The notes: generated by a model not told the origin, from the letters alone. A stretch of 64,000 nucleotides of DNA from Nostoc sp. B(2019) (GCF_010091925.1 NZ_WVID01000013.1:1-64000); one strand, 5' to 3'; positions 10,635 to 18,792 are shown, counted from the first letter of the stretch. Numbers and translations are program-made.

Positions 10635-10769
10635 AGTTCTAAGACAGCACTAGTAAATCCCTGAGCTTAGAAGAAAGCCATAAATACGGCAGCACGAGAC
10701 TTATTAGGCTTGGTTGCAACAATTCCTACAGATATTATGGGCTTCTTGGGTTCTGTACTTATTCTTTAA
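10635..10769 (+). pseudogene. Possible remnant of a second precursor-like ORF
   Basis: One frame reads 'SKSLSLEES' at about 10652-10678, like the leader 'LKELSLEEQ'. The overlapping frame from 10671 reads 'AINTAARDLLGLVATIPTD' and continues hydrophobic to a TAA at 10767. No start codon fits. This could be leader plus core of an older bacteriocin-type gene, or noise. Confidence 0.25.
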
Positions 10770-11012
10770 CGATTGTCATCTCAAGTTCGTTTAATCACTT
10801 ATCAAAAAATATCTTTCATGCTGAGCGAAACTTAGTGGAGCATAGGAGTACAAACGCGCTCCACACCGGTTCCTAAAGAGTAGCATCTCGTAGATTCATC
10901 TTTTGTCGGAGACACTACGCATAGCTTGCTTCTTGCTTTGAATGAAAACTATTTAGCCTGACTTGATATCACACGTAATCTAGAAAATTATTTGTTACAC
11001 CACAAAACTTTG

Positions 11013-11163
11013 CACATTTCAGCAGAAATTAGTTTAACAGGAGTCGCCAATCATTCAAGAGTGAATATGTTTTTGGATCAACATCAAACTGATTATTTCT
11101 TTCCCAACTGTAAATATACAAGTTGGTAGTTGTGACGCCGAGGAATTCTGGGGTTTTCGTGTC
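11013..11163 (+). pseudogene. Degenerate IS1-type transposase remnant (tentative)
   Basis: One frame reads 'ISAEISLTGVANHSRVN', recalling the helix-turn-helix region of IS1-family transposases. About 85 bases on, another frame reads 'CDAEEFWGFRV', recalling the 'xADExWSFV' catalytic start. Stops and frame changes separate them. Weak support; a search against IS1 proteins would decide. Confidence 0.25.
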
Positions 11164-11620
11164 ACCTGCTGCTTTATATAGCTAACGCTCTAGCTAACTA
11201 CTTCGGACAAAACTAAATCTGCCAATAAATTTCTGAAATTCTTTTTGTTGTATACAAAAAAAGGGGTGGGAGGAGGTTTTTATGACTCGCTCAACGTAAG
11301 TGAGGACTTTGAGGGAGTTTGAGCTTTCTCCTCCGTTTTCTTTACTCAACGCGTTGCCCACGTTTGAGATTTGAGAAAGATAATTTTCGCATATTGCGTA
11401 TACCCTTCTCGCCCCTTTACTAATTATATAACATTGCAAAGTTTGATTGTTGCTACTGTTAGCAGCAGATGTTAGCATTTCACCATTTAACACACGAAAG
11501 ACCTATATCTACAGGGTATTTTGTAATCTTTAGTGCTTTACTTGACTATTCCTCCTGACTTATTACCAAAGATAGTTATTTTTGTGCTTTGCAGGATTTG
11601 CAATCAAGTTATATATATCT

Positions 11621-11655
11621 ACCTGTTTTGCAGTGTTCTGCGGAAATCAACAGGT
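11621..11655 (+). promoter_or_regulatory. Nested hairpin upstream of hlyD-like gene
   Basis: ACCTGTT (11621-11627) pairs with AACAGGT (11649-11655), enclosing GCAG-tgtt-CTGC. It ends 50 bases before the GTG start at 11706. It may be a 5'-UTR structure or an operator; its stem shares 'ACCT/AGGT' with the precursor-gene palindromes. Confidence 0.4.
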
Positions 11656-11705
11656 GTGACATCAGATAACCGTACTTATCCACTCCAAACCAAAGGTGCA
11701 ATACC

Positions 11706-13382
11706 GTGAGCTTCTTACGCCATGAGAAAAACAATGTTTGGCATAGGTTAAATGAACCTAATCCAGAGCAACTCCATTTAGTTGAAGCTAACGAGTTTCT
11801 CCCTCGTATTAGTAAATGGACAAACATCGGAGGAGGAGTTCTGCTTACAACCTTTGTAGCAGGAGTTACTCTTACATCTGTTTTAAATTACAACGTTACA
11901 GTCAAAGTTCCTGCAACTATCCGACCTGTAGGAGAACTGCGAGTTGTTCAGTCTGCCATTACTGGAACCATTCAAAAGATTGAGGCTAAAGACAATCAGC
12001 TAGTAACTAAAGGGGAAGCTATTGCTTACATTGATGATTCTCGCCTGCAAAATCAAAAGAGCCAATTAGAAAACACGATTCAGCAGAGTCAATTACAGCT
12101 AAGTCAAATTTATGCTCAGCTTGGTGAAATTAATACTCAGATTGCAGCGCAGACAAAATTAATTAACCGCACAATTATAGCCGCACAAGCTGAGCTAGGT
12201 GGTACTCAACGCAACTATGAAGATCAGCAAATTAAAGCTACAGCTGATATGGCCCAAGTAGAAGCAGCTTTAATCTTAGCGAGGGTGCAACGAGACAGAT
12301 TACAGCGGGAAAAACTCTTAACGGCAACTGTACAAGAAGCAGAAACAGCTTTAATCTTAGCGAGGGTGCAACGAGACAGATTGCAGCGCGAAAGAGTCTT
12401 AACGGCAACTGTGCAAGAAGCAGAAGCAGCCTTGAAGTTAGCGAGGGTGCAACGAGAGCGATTGCAGCCAATAGTAGCATCAGGAGCAATTTCTCGGACT
12501 TTGTTTGAGGAAAAAGAACAAGAGGTGAAATCTGCTGAAGCAAAACTAGAACAAGCTAAAGCAAACGCTAAAAATCTTTTGGAAGAAAAAGCACAAGCAG
12601 TGAAATCTGCTGAGGCGAAGCTAGAACAAGCTAAAGAAAACGCTAAAAATCTTTTGGAAGAGAAAGACCAAGCCGTTAAAGTCGCGCAAACAAACTTAGA
12701 AAAGGCTAAAACTGCGATCAATCCTAGTAACGCTTCTGTAACCGTAGCATCTGAAAAAATTAAGCAAGAACAGGCACAAGGTGAGGCTACCTTAGCTGCT
12801 TTGAAAAAAGAAAGAGAAACTCTGCTCCAGCAAAATCTAGAATTCCAAAAACAACTTGTTACTAATCGCAAAGAACTGCAACAGGTAGAAACTGACCTAA
12901 AACAGAGTGTGATTCGATCGCCTATTGAAGGTACTGTGTTGCAACTGAATCTTCGCAACCCTGGACAGGTAGTACAACCAAGTGAAGCTATTGCTCAGAT
13001 TGCTCCTCTTAATGCTCCAGTGCTGATCAAGGCTCAAGTGCCGGCTCAAGATATTGACAAGGTAAAAGCAGGTCAAAAAGTCCAGATGCAGGTTTCTGCT
13101 TGTCCTTATCCAGACTACGGCACTCTTAAAGGAACTGTCACAACAATTGCACCAGATGCCATCTCAAATGTAAAAAATAGTGCATCCCCAGGCACACAGC
13201 AAGCTATACAGCAGGCTGCTAGCTACGAGGTAACTATTGAACCACAAACCCTACATGTGGGTAGAAGCGATCGCCATTGCTATCTCAAATCTGGGATGGA
13301 AGGTAGAGCAGATATTATTTCCCGGCGGGAAACAGTACTTCACTTCATTCTCAGAAAAGCAAGATTAATCACGGATTTTTAA
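11706..13382 (+). CDS. HlyD-family membrane fusion (adaptor) protein
   Basis: 558 residues. Cytoplasmic N-terminus of about 40, one membrane segment near 42-62, a lipoyl-type half-motif 'ITGTIQKIEAKDNQLVTKGE' near 88, then a long coiled coil (about 115-405) and the second lipoyl half 'SVIRSPIEGTVLQL' near 405 with beta-barrel domain. It links the ABC exporter to the outer membrane. The coiled coil contains a 27-residue unit repeated three times ('LARVQRDRLQRE') and a 25-residue unit repeated three times ('KSAEAKLEQAK'). The start is GTG 11706. It is followed 73 bases later by the peptidase-ABC exporter, so they probably form one operon. Confidence 0.92.
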   Translation: MSFLRHEKNNVWHRLNEPNPEQLHLVEANEFLPRISKWTNIGGGVLLTTFVAGVTLTSVLNYNVTVKVPATIRPVGELRVVQSAITGTIQKIEAKDNQLVTKGEAIAYIDDSRLQNQKSQLENTIQQSQLQLSQIYAQLGEINTQIAAQTKLINRTIIAAQAELGGTQRNYEDQQIKATADMAQVEAALILARVQRDRLQREKLLTATVQEAETALILARVQRDRLQRERVLTATVQEAEAALKLARVQRERLQPIVASGAISRTLFEEKEQEVKSAEAKLEQAKANAKNLLEEKAQAVKSAEAKLEQAKENAKNLLEEKDQAVKVAQTNLEKAKTAINPSNASVTVASEKIKQEQAQGEATLAALKKERETLLQQNLEFQKQLVTNRKELQQVETDLKQSVIRSPIEGTVLQLNLRNPGQVVQPSEAIAQIAPLNAPVLIKAQVPAQDIDKVKAGQKVQMQVSACPYPDYGTLKGTVTTIAPDAISNVKNSASPGTQQAIQQAASYEVTIEPQTLHVGRSDRHCYLKSGMEGRADIISRRETVLHFILRKARLITDF

Positions 13383-13455
13383 TCCCACAATGGGGTTTTA
13401 CCAATGATCAATTGTTCTGCTGAATTTGTATCCGAATTTGATAGGTTTGGTGACT

Positions 13456-15618
13456 ATGCTTCATCTATTCCAACCTCATAAAAATTACCAGTGTGTTTTA
13501 CAGTTGAGTGAAGAAGACTGTGGAGCAGCTTGTCTAGCTTCGATTTCTAAACATTATGGACGGTTCCTAAGCATCAATCGCAGCCGCGAAGCAGTAGGGA
13601 CTGGACAGCTAGGAACAACCATGTTAGGTCTAAAACGTGGCTCTGAAAATCTGGGTTTTAATGCTAGGGCAGTTAAAGCTTCGCCAGCGATTATAGACAG
13701 AATTAAAGAAGTTCATTTGCCAGCTATCATACATTGGCAAGGCTATCACTGGGTTGTTTTATACGACAAACTGGGTAGTAAGTACGCGATCGCAGATCCC
13801 TCTGTAGGCATCCGTTATGTCAACCGAGAAGAATTAACCGAAGCGTGGAATGGGGTGATGCTCTTACTAGAGCCAGATCCCGAACGCTTTAATGAGCAGC
13901 CCAAAGAAGAAGCCAAAGGTGGTTTAGGACGCTTTTTTAAGCGCATCTTGCCTTTTCGTGGGCTGTTAACTCATGTTTTGATGATCAATGTTGTCTTGGG
14001 ACTGCTCGCTCTAGGTACTCCCATCCTGATCCAACTGCTCACAGATGATGTTCTGGTGCGCGGAGATACTCAGTTACTTACTGTTGTGGTGTCAGCCGTT
14101 GTAGTCATGACCTTGTTCAGCAGTGGTCTGCAAGTATTGCAAGGCATCATGATTGCTCATTTTGGTCAACGGCTGCAATTAGGGCTGGTCTTGGAGTTTG
14201 GGCGCAAAATTCTTCAATTGCCCTTGAATTACTACGAATCCCGTCGTAGTGGCGAAATCAGCAGCCGACTACGAGATATAAATGACATCAACCAGTTGGT
14301 ATCACAGGTTGTGATTCTTTTACCCAGCCAGTTCTTCGTTGCAGTGGTTTCTTTCTGCTTTATGTTGGTTTATAGCTGGCAGTTAACACTTGCAGTTGTC
14401 TTCGTCGGCGCTTTAATGACTTTATCCACCTTGCCTTTTTTACCTATTCTTCAACAAAAAACTCGCAATCTTTTAGTCTTGGGCGCGGAAAATCAAGGTG
14501 TTTTGGTGGAAACTTTTAAAGGCGCACAAGTTCTTAAAACTACAAATGCTGCACCACAATTCTGGGATGAATTTCAAAGTCGTTTTGGTCGCCTTGCTAA
14601 TCTCTCTTTCAGTACAACTCAAATTGGAATTATTAACAATACGCTTGCTGATCTCCTTTCTACAATCGGCGGTGTCATCATACTTGGACTAGGAAGCATA
14701 TTAGTGATTCGGGGGGAGTTAAGCATTGGTCAAATGCTTGCTTTTAACGTTCTACAAATCAATGTTCTAAATTTAATTGACTCGTTAGTTAACTTAACAG
14801 ATGAATATTTTCGCTCTCAAACAGCAGTTTCTCGCCTCTTGGAAGTTATTGATGCTACACCAGAAGTAGTAGGAGGTAGTCAAAAACCAATCGCTCAAAT
14901 CTCTGGTGATGCAGATATTCGTTGTTCTCAAGTTACATTTCATCATGCTGGTAGAGTTGACTTACTAGAAGATTTTTCTGTCAAGCTTCCTGGGGGAAAA
15001 GTTGTTGCTTTGATTGGCAAATCTGGCTGTGGTAAAAGTACCTTGGCTAAATTGATAGCAGGTTTATATCAGCCGAACTCTGGTAATATCCGCATTGGTT
15101 TTTTTAACACACAAGATATTTCTCTAGATTGCTTACGACAACAAGTAGTTTATGTACCCCAAGAACCTCATTTCTGGAGCCGCTCAATTTTGGAGAATTT
15201 TCGCTTAGGAACACCTTATATTTCCTTTGAAGAAATTGTCAAAGCTTGCCATATTGCTGATGCAGATAGCTTTATTAGTCAACTTCCTAATAACTATCAA
15301 ACTGTTTTAGGAGAATTTGGTGCAAATCTCTCTGGTGGACAAAGACAAAGATTAGCGATCGCTAGAGGAATTCTCACTGATCCACCTGTACTAATTTTAG
15401 ATGAAGCAACTGCGGGACTAGACCCAGTGAGTGAATCTCAAGTACTAGATCGGCTCTTGGAATACCGCAAAGGCAGAACCACGATTTTGATCACCCATCG
15501 CTCCAGCGTCATCAATCGCGCTGATTGGATCGTACTACTAGATAAAGGTCAAGTGAAAATCCAAGGTACGTTAGAAACTTTTCTCTCTCAACAAGGAGAG
15601 CATTTAAAGTTCTTATAA
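13456..15618 (+). CDS. C39 peptidase-containing ABC exporter (PCAT)
   Basis: 720 residues. N-terminal C39 peptidase with catalytic Cys22 in 'EEDCGAACLA', His in 'GYHWVVLYD' and Asp in 'IADPS'; these cut leader peptides after Gly-Gly. Then six membrane helices (about 165-440) and the ATPase: Walker A 'IGKSGCGKST', signature 'LSGGQRQRLAIARG', Walker B 'VLILDEAT', H-loop 'ITHRSS'. All catalytic residues are present, so it should both mature and export substrates. ATG 13456 begins the family-like 'MLHLFQPHKNYQCVLQ'; upstream TTG/GTG starts are less likely. The four double-glycine peptide genes downstream are its obvious substrates. Confidence 0.95.
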   Translation: MLHLFQPHKNYQCVLQLSEEDCGAACLASISKHYGRFLSINRSREAVGTGQLGTTMLGLKRGSENLGFNARAVKASPAIIDRIKEVHLPAIIHWQGYHWVVLYDKLGSKYAIADPSVGIRYVNREELTEAWNGVMLLLEPDPERFNEQPKEEAKGGLGRFFKRILPFRGLLTHVLMINVVLGLLALGTPILIQLLTDDVLVRGDTQLLTVVVSAVVVMTLFSSGLQVLQGIMIAHFGQRLQLGLVLEFGRKILQLPLNYYESRRSGEISSRLRDINDINQLVSQVVILLPSQFFVAVVSFCFMLVYSWQLTLAVVFVGALMTLSTLPFLPILQQKTRNLLVLGAENQGVLVETFKGAQVLKTTNAAPQFWDEFQSRFGRLANLSFSTTQIGIINNTLADLLSTIGGVIILGLGSILVIRGELSIGQMLAFNVLQINVLNLIDSLVNLTDEYFRSQTAVSRLLEVIDATPEVVGGSQKPIAQISGDADIRCSQVTFHHAGRVDLLEDFSVKLPGGKVVALIGKSGCGKSTLAKLIAGLYQPNSGNIRIGFFNTQDISLDCLRQQVVYVPQEPHFWSRSILENFRLGTPYISFEEIVKACHIADADSFISQLPNNYQTVLGEFGANLSGGQRQRLAIARGILTDPPVLILDEATAGLDPVSESQVLDRLLEYRKGRTTILITHRSSVINRADWIVLLDKGQVKIQGTLETFLSQQGEHLKFL

Positions 15619-15883
15619 CTGTGAAATTGAATAAAAACAAGTTGCAGAGATAATTATCAACTCTGCAACTATTGACAAGTCATGACCCTGAATTAAAAAT
15701 AATTACCTGGATGAGCTAATTACAAATAGTAAATTAGCTATAAAATCACACTTATTTTTATTTAAAATTAAACTTAAAATCTATTTATCAAAGTTATCAC
15801 AATCTATAATAAATAACTTTTTTTTCATTAACTTCTATCCAGAGAATAATTTAAATTTTACGAGAATAGTTAATAATAAAAAT
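15619..15883. other. AT-rich spacer before first precursor gene
   Basis: Very AT-rich DNA with a hairpin-prone 'gttgcagagataattatcaactctgcaac' inverted repeat at 15641-15669, likely a terminator of the exporter operon, and a conserved 'ataatttaa' promoter-region block at about 15845. Confidence 0.45.
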
Positions 15884-15916
15884 ATAGGTGTTAAACACCT
15901 ATTTACGTAAGTGAGG
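15884..15916 (+). promoter_or_regulatory. Conserved palindrome plus ACGTAAGTGAGG, copy 1
   Basis: ATAGGTGT-taa-ACACCTAT (15884-15902) is a perfect 8-bp inverted repeat, followed by ACGTAAGTGAGG (15905-15916) ending nine bases before ATG 15926. The GTGAGG end is the likely ribosome binding site. The same block precedes all four precursor genes. Confidence 0.8.
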
Positions 15917-15925
15917 TCATCCATT

Positions 15926-16117
15926 ATGTCTATTAAATTCATCCAATCTGAGCTAATTGTAGAGTTATCTGTAGGGCAACAACAGCTTCTATCGGGGGGA
16001 CGAAGAGGATATTTTGCAACAGTGTCAAGTCCCGATATTATCGTTCGTGGTCAGCTTAGCACTAAAGAGGGTGTAAGTTTTCCTGTTGATATTGTCGGCA
16101 TTAGGCGTGATTCATAG
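15926..16117 (+). CDS. Double-glycine leader precursor peptide 1
   Basis: 63 residues. Leader of 25 residues 'MSIKFIQSELIVELSVGQQQ' + 'LLSGG', then a 38-residue core beginning 'RRGYFATVSSPDIIVRG'. Unlike the other three, this core has no Asp run and no Cys. It is basic with hydrophobic patches, ending 'VDIVGIRRDS'. The leader matches C39-exporter substrates, and the exporter gene ends 307 bases upstream. Start chosen at ATG 15926 because the conserved ribosome binding block lies just before it; GTG 15911 lies within that block. The fate of the core (bacteriocin, signal or structural peptide) is unknown. Confidence 0.8.
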   Translation: MSIKFIQSELIVELSVGQQQLLSGGRRGYFATVSSPDIIVRGQLSTKEGVSFPVDIVGIRRDS

Positions 16118-16154
16118 TTGATTGGCAGACTTGTAGAAATTGCAAGACTTGATT

Positions 16155-16187
16155 AACCCGTTTTCTTTAAAGAAAGCGGGTTTTTTA
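16155..16187 (+). terminator. Rho-independent terminator after precursor 1
   Basis: AACCCG-ttttctttaaagaaag-CGGGTT followed by TTTT; stem extended by the complementary CTTT/AAAG. The same design recurs after precursor 2. Confidence 0.85.
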
Positions 16188-16475
16188 GTTTTGAAATAAT
16201 TATCAATATTGCTTTTTTTTTATAACTATCAGCAAACACTCTGTATAAAAAATGTAGCATTTTTAATCCTCTTAATAGAAAGCGATCGCTAGCAAATAAA
16301 AGTCAAAAAATAAAGCTTTTTTAATATAAATTGGAGGTTTTTTTATTGAAATTTAAAAATATTTTTATTCCTCTTAAGAAAGTATTTAGCATGAGCCTAA
16401 AGCTAGAGTTGTATCTTATTAATTTATAACTTTGGGATAATTTAATCCTTGAAAATTGTTTCTATAACTAAAAGT
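16188..16475. other. Spacer between precursor genes 1 and 2
   Basis: AT-rich. Contains 'aaagcgatcgctagcaaat' followed by 'agtcaaaaaa' at about 16280-16310, repeated at about 17085-17110 and, less exactly, at 18949. A 'gataatttaatcctt' block at about 16436 is shared with the other cassettes and probably belongs to the promoter. Confidence 0.5.
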
Positions 16476-16507
16476 ATAGGTATCACACACCTATGACGTA
16501 AGCGAGG
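16476..16507 (+). promoter_or_regulatory. Conserved palindrome plus ACGTAAGCGAGG, copy 2
   Basis: ATAGGTAT-cac-ACACCTAT (16476-16494; one mismatch in the stem) followed by ACGTAAGCGAGG (16496-16507), ending nine bases before ATG 16517. Confidence 0.75.
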
Positions 16508-16516
16508 CAATTAATT

Positions 16517-16747
16517 ATGTCTATGTCATCTCAAATTATCACCTCTGATTTACTTATGGATTTATCCACAGAAGAACAGCAGTTTCTATCTGGTGGATTC
16601 TACAATGGCGGCAATGGCGACGACGACGGCGATGACGATGACGATGATGATAAAGGTAAGAAAGACAAGAGTCCTTCCAAAATATTCGTAGTCAAAGTCT
16701 TCAAAAAATCTTCATGTCGCAAACCAAAATCTTGCTGCTCTCATTAA
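16517..16747 (+). CDS. Double-glycine leader precursor peptide 2 (Asp-rich)
   Basis: 76 residues. Leader of 27 residues ending 'STEEQQFLSGG'; the two extra N-terminal residues suggest ATG 16523 is also possible. The 49-residue core starts 'FYNGGNGDDDGDDDDDDD', becomes Lys-rich ('KGKKDKSPSKIF'), and ends 'SSCRKPKSCCSH' with three Cys. The acidic run resembles a metal-binding segment, and the Cys tail could form disulfides or bind metal. The leader is nearly the same as in precursors 3 and 4 while the core is not, which is typical of a peptide family under diversification. Confidence 0.85.
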   Translation: MSMSSQIITSDLLMDLSTEEQQFLSGGFYNGGNGDDDGDDDDDDDKGKKDKSPSKIFVVKVFKKSSCRKPKSCCSH

Positions 16748-17273
16748 GTTGATGCAGTAGTTCTATAGTTTAAACTTTGTAATTCACGAGTGTAGGAAAA
16801 GACTTACATAACTTCCTCACGATAAATCAGATTTTGGTCAAGATGGTAGCTGAAATGTAGCATTCATCAAGGTATTTTCCTAGATAAAAATGCTATCTAT
16901 AGCAATCTACTGGATTTGTAGAAATTGCCAGCTTCCATAACCCGTTTTCTCAAAGAAAACGGGTTTTTTAGCGTTTATAAACTATTGAGTATAGTTATAT
17001 AGATACAACTATAAATAAATGCCTTACGTCAAAATTTACAAGCTAACTTAACACAGCTAATTAATAGCTAACTTAGAAAGCGATCGCCAACGATAAAAAG
17101 TCAAAAAAATTAACTATTCAAATACAAACATTCATTTTTTTTGTGATTTTTATAAAAAAAAATCATGTAACTTCAGATAGTATCTCACATTAGCCAAAAG
17201 TTATAAATTTAGTTTTAGAATCTCTCACTTTAGGAGAGTTTAATCATTAAAAAAAATCCTTATAAAGAAAAGC
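16748..17273. other. Spacer between precursor genes 2 and 3
   Basis: Besides the terminator, contains 'tagtttaaactttg' (about 16767) and 'aaggtattttcctagataaaaatgct' -type sequence (about 16870), both repeated after precursor 3. These show that the whole cassette, not just the leader, was duplicated. Confidence 0.55.
16939..16969 (+). terminator. Rho-independent terminator after precursor 2
   Basis: AACCCGTTTTCT-caa-AGAAAACGGGTT plus a T run; a 12-bp stem, closely related to the terminator at 16155-16187. Confidence 0.9.
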
Positions 17274-17306
17274 ATAGGTATAACACACCTATGTACGTAA
17301 GTGAGG
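17274..17306 (+). promoter_or_regulatory. Conserved palindrome plus ACGTAAGTGAGG, copy 3
   Basis: ATAGGTAT-aac-ACACCTAT (17274-17292) then ACGTAAGTGAGG (17295-17306), nine bases before ATG 17316. Same spacing as copies 1 and 2. Confidence 0.8.
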
Positions 17307-17315
17307 TAATCAATC

Positions 17316-17558
17316 ATGTCATCTCAAATGATAACGTCTGATTTACTTGTAGATTTATCTACATACGAGCAGCAGCTTCTATCTGGAGGCTTCTATAAAG
17401 GCGACGACAACGGCAACGGCAACGGTAACGGCGACGATAACGGCGATGATAACGGCAAAAACGGCTGTAGTTCTAAGAAGAAATGCAAAACTTTCAAAAT
17501 CACAGTCTGTAGAGTACGCAAGCCCTCATGTTGTAAGCCCAAATCCTGTTGCAGCTGA
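17316..17558 (+). CDS. Double-glycine leader precursor peptide 3 (Asp/Asn/Gly)
   Basis: 80 residues. Leader of 25 residues, 'MSSQMITSDLLVDLSTYEQQ' + 'LLSGG'. The core of 55 opens 'FYKGDDNGNGNGNGDDNGDD', a short-period repeat encoded by 'aacggcgac'-type 6- to 9-base units likely to change by slippage. It then has 'CSSKKKCKTFKITVCRVRK' and ends 'PSCCKPKSCCS' (seven Cys in all). Closest to precursor 2 in both leader and Cys tail. Confidence 0.85.
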   Translation: MSSQMITSDLLVDLSTYEQQLLSGGFYKGDDNGNGNGNGDDNGDDNGKNGCSSKKKCKTFKITVCRVRKPSCCKPKSCCS

Positions 17559-17924
17559 GTCAGTATAAGCTAAAAACTGGTTAGTTTTGTAGTTTAAACT
17601 TTGCTATTAATGGGGAGAGGAGAAGACTTATATAATTTACTCAAAATAAATCAGATTTTGAGAGTTTATAGTAAGTCTTCTCTGTTCTTTTAAGGTATTA
17701 AATTAACGCCCTAGAGAACAGTAAAGTAAACTGCTAAGGGGAGCGTTTACCTTTCTGCTCTCCCTTTATTTCGAATGCAAATAGTTTTGACTACTTGACG
17801 AACAGACTTTTACGGAAAAACTCAAGTTAGTAGGTTTAATTCTGTGTCTACAAAGGTATTTTCTAGAATAGAGATGCTATTTATAGCAATCCTGTTCGAG
17901 TTGTGAAAATAGCTAGACCTCAGA

Positions 17925-17953
17925 AGCCCAGTTTTTTAGAAAACTGGGTTTTT
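17925..17953 (+). terminator. Rho-independent terminator after precursor 3
   Basis: AGCCCAGTTTT-ttag-AAAACTGGGTTTTT: 10-bp stem with T run, in the position of the terminators after precursors 1 and 2 but about 370 bases downstream of the stop. Confidence 0.85.
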
Positions 17954-18199
17954 AACATTTTAATAATTTTTTAAAAAATGTTATATATTTATATATAACT
18001 TTAAATAAATGTTTAAGTTAACAGTAAAATTTATAGATATACATAATATAGTTAACTAATAAATAGCTCGGTAATTAACGTTAGAAAGAGTACTTATAAG
18101 TAGGTAAATTAAATGTAAGATAAAACTTTTGTTCATCCGTGGGCAATTTATAGCTCTATATAAGGCTTTCAAGGGCTAAATCTCTTACCCTGTGGGTTC

Positions 18200-18238
18200 G
18201 TTAGTCGCTCATGGGGGAAACCCCCAAGACCGCGCTAA
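18200..18238. repeat. GC-rich palindromic repeat
   Basis: GTTAG ... TGGGGG-aaa-CCCCCA ... CTAAC forms a nested hairpin, standing out from the AT-rich surroundings. Typical of small palindromic repeats in this genome. Confidence 0.6.
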
Positions 18239-18436
18239 CTCACTAATAGCTCTGATTTAATTAAGACCTTCTACTTAAAGAAAGTTAAATAACTTAAATT
18301 ATCACTTGTTATAATTACAGAAATTTTAATCAGCAATTAGATATAATTTACGTCAACCAAAAGCTATAAATGGAGCCTTTTAATTTCTAACTACAGGATA
18401 ATTTAATCTCTAAAAAATATGTTTATAAGTAAAACC

Positions 18437-18470
18437 ATAGGTGTTATACACCTATCTACGTAAAGTGAGG
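18437..18470 (+). promoter_or_regulatory. Conserved palindrome plus ACGTAAAGTGAGG, copy 4
   Basis: ATAGGTGT-tat-ACACCTAT (18437-18455) is a perfect 8-bp inverted repeat followed by ACGTAAAGTGAGG (18458-18470), with one extra A relative to the other copies; ATG 18480 follows nine bases later. Confidence 0.8.
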
Positions 18471-18479
18471 CTAATAATT

Positions 18480-18695
18480 ATGTCACTTCAAATCATCAAA
18501 TCTAACTTTTTGAAAGAGCTGTCCTTAGAAGAACAACAGCTTCTATCTGGAGGACAAGATTCTTATTACGGCAAAGATAAAGACGACTACAAAGAAGACT
18601 ACGACAAAGAAGACGACTATCAAGGAGATAAATACGGTAGAAGACGCCGTTACCGCTGCTGCTACTACTCTTGGTATCCTTGCAAAAAATACTAA
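18480..18695 (+). CDS. Double-glycine leader precursor peptide 4 (Asp/Lys/Tyr)
   Basis: 71 residues from ATG 18480 (an upstream in-frame TTG or other codon at 18441 lies across the regulatory palindrome and is rejected). Leader of 25: 'MSLQIIKSNFLKELSLEEQQ' + 'LLSGG'. The 46-residue core is charged and Tyr-rich, 'QDSYYGKDKDDYKEDYDKED', then 'GRRRRYRCCYYSWYPCKKY' with three Cys. The pattern (acidic stretch, basic stretch, Cys-rich end) matches precursors 2 and 3 although the residues differ. Confidence 0.85.
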   Translation: MSLQIIKSNFLKELSLEEQQLLSGGQDSYYGKDKDDYKEDYDKEDDYQGDKYGRRRRYRCCYYSWYPCKKY

Positions 18696-18748
18696 GTTGG
18701 CAAAGCCCGCAGAGTGGATAATCTCGTAGTTTAAACTTGACAAGCTCA

Positions 18749-18792
18749 GAGAAGAAAAAACTGCTAGGACAGTTCTTAGTTTTCTGCTTCTC
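18749..18792 (+). terminator. Imperfect hairpin after precursor 4
   Basis: GAGAAGaaAAAACTG and CAGTTcttagTTTTctgCTTCTC can pair with bulges. It may end the fourth transcript; weaker than the other three. Confidence 0.4.

Larger units (their letters stand above)
10770..11705. other. Long leader region before the hlyD-like gene
   Basis: Apart from the tentative IS1 remnant, the stretch contains a repeat-like 'gtcggagacactacgcatagc' at about 10905-10925 and the nested hairpin at 11621-11655. No intact gene is supported. Confidence 0.4.
17559..18436. other. Spacer between precursor genes 3 and 4
   Basis: The longest spacer. It holds the cassette-type downstream blocks ('tagtttaaactttg' near 17590), a second hairpin-prone stretch at 17714-17770, the terminator, and a GC-rich hairpin at 18200-18238. 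No ORF is supported. Confidence 0.5.

Noticed and set aside
12224-12958. 244-codon open frame on the minus strand in the hlyD-like gene
   Set aside because: Caused by the repeated coiled-coil DNA; Ser/Cys-rich nonsense with no ribosome binding site or family.
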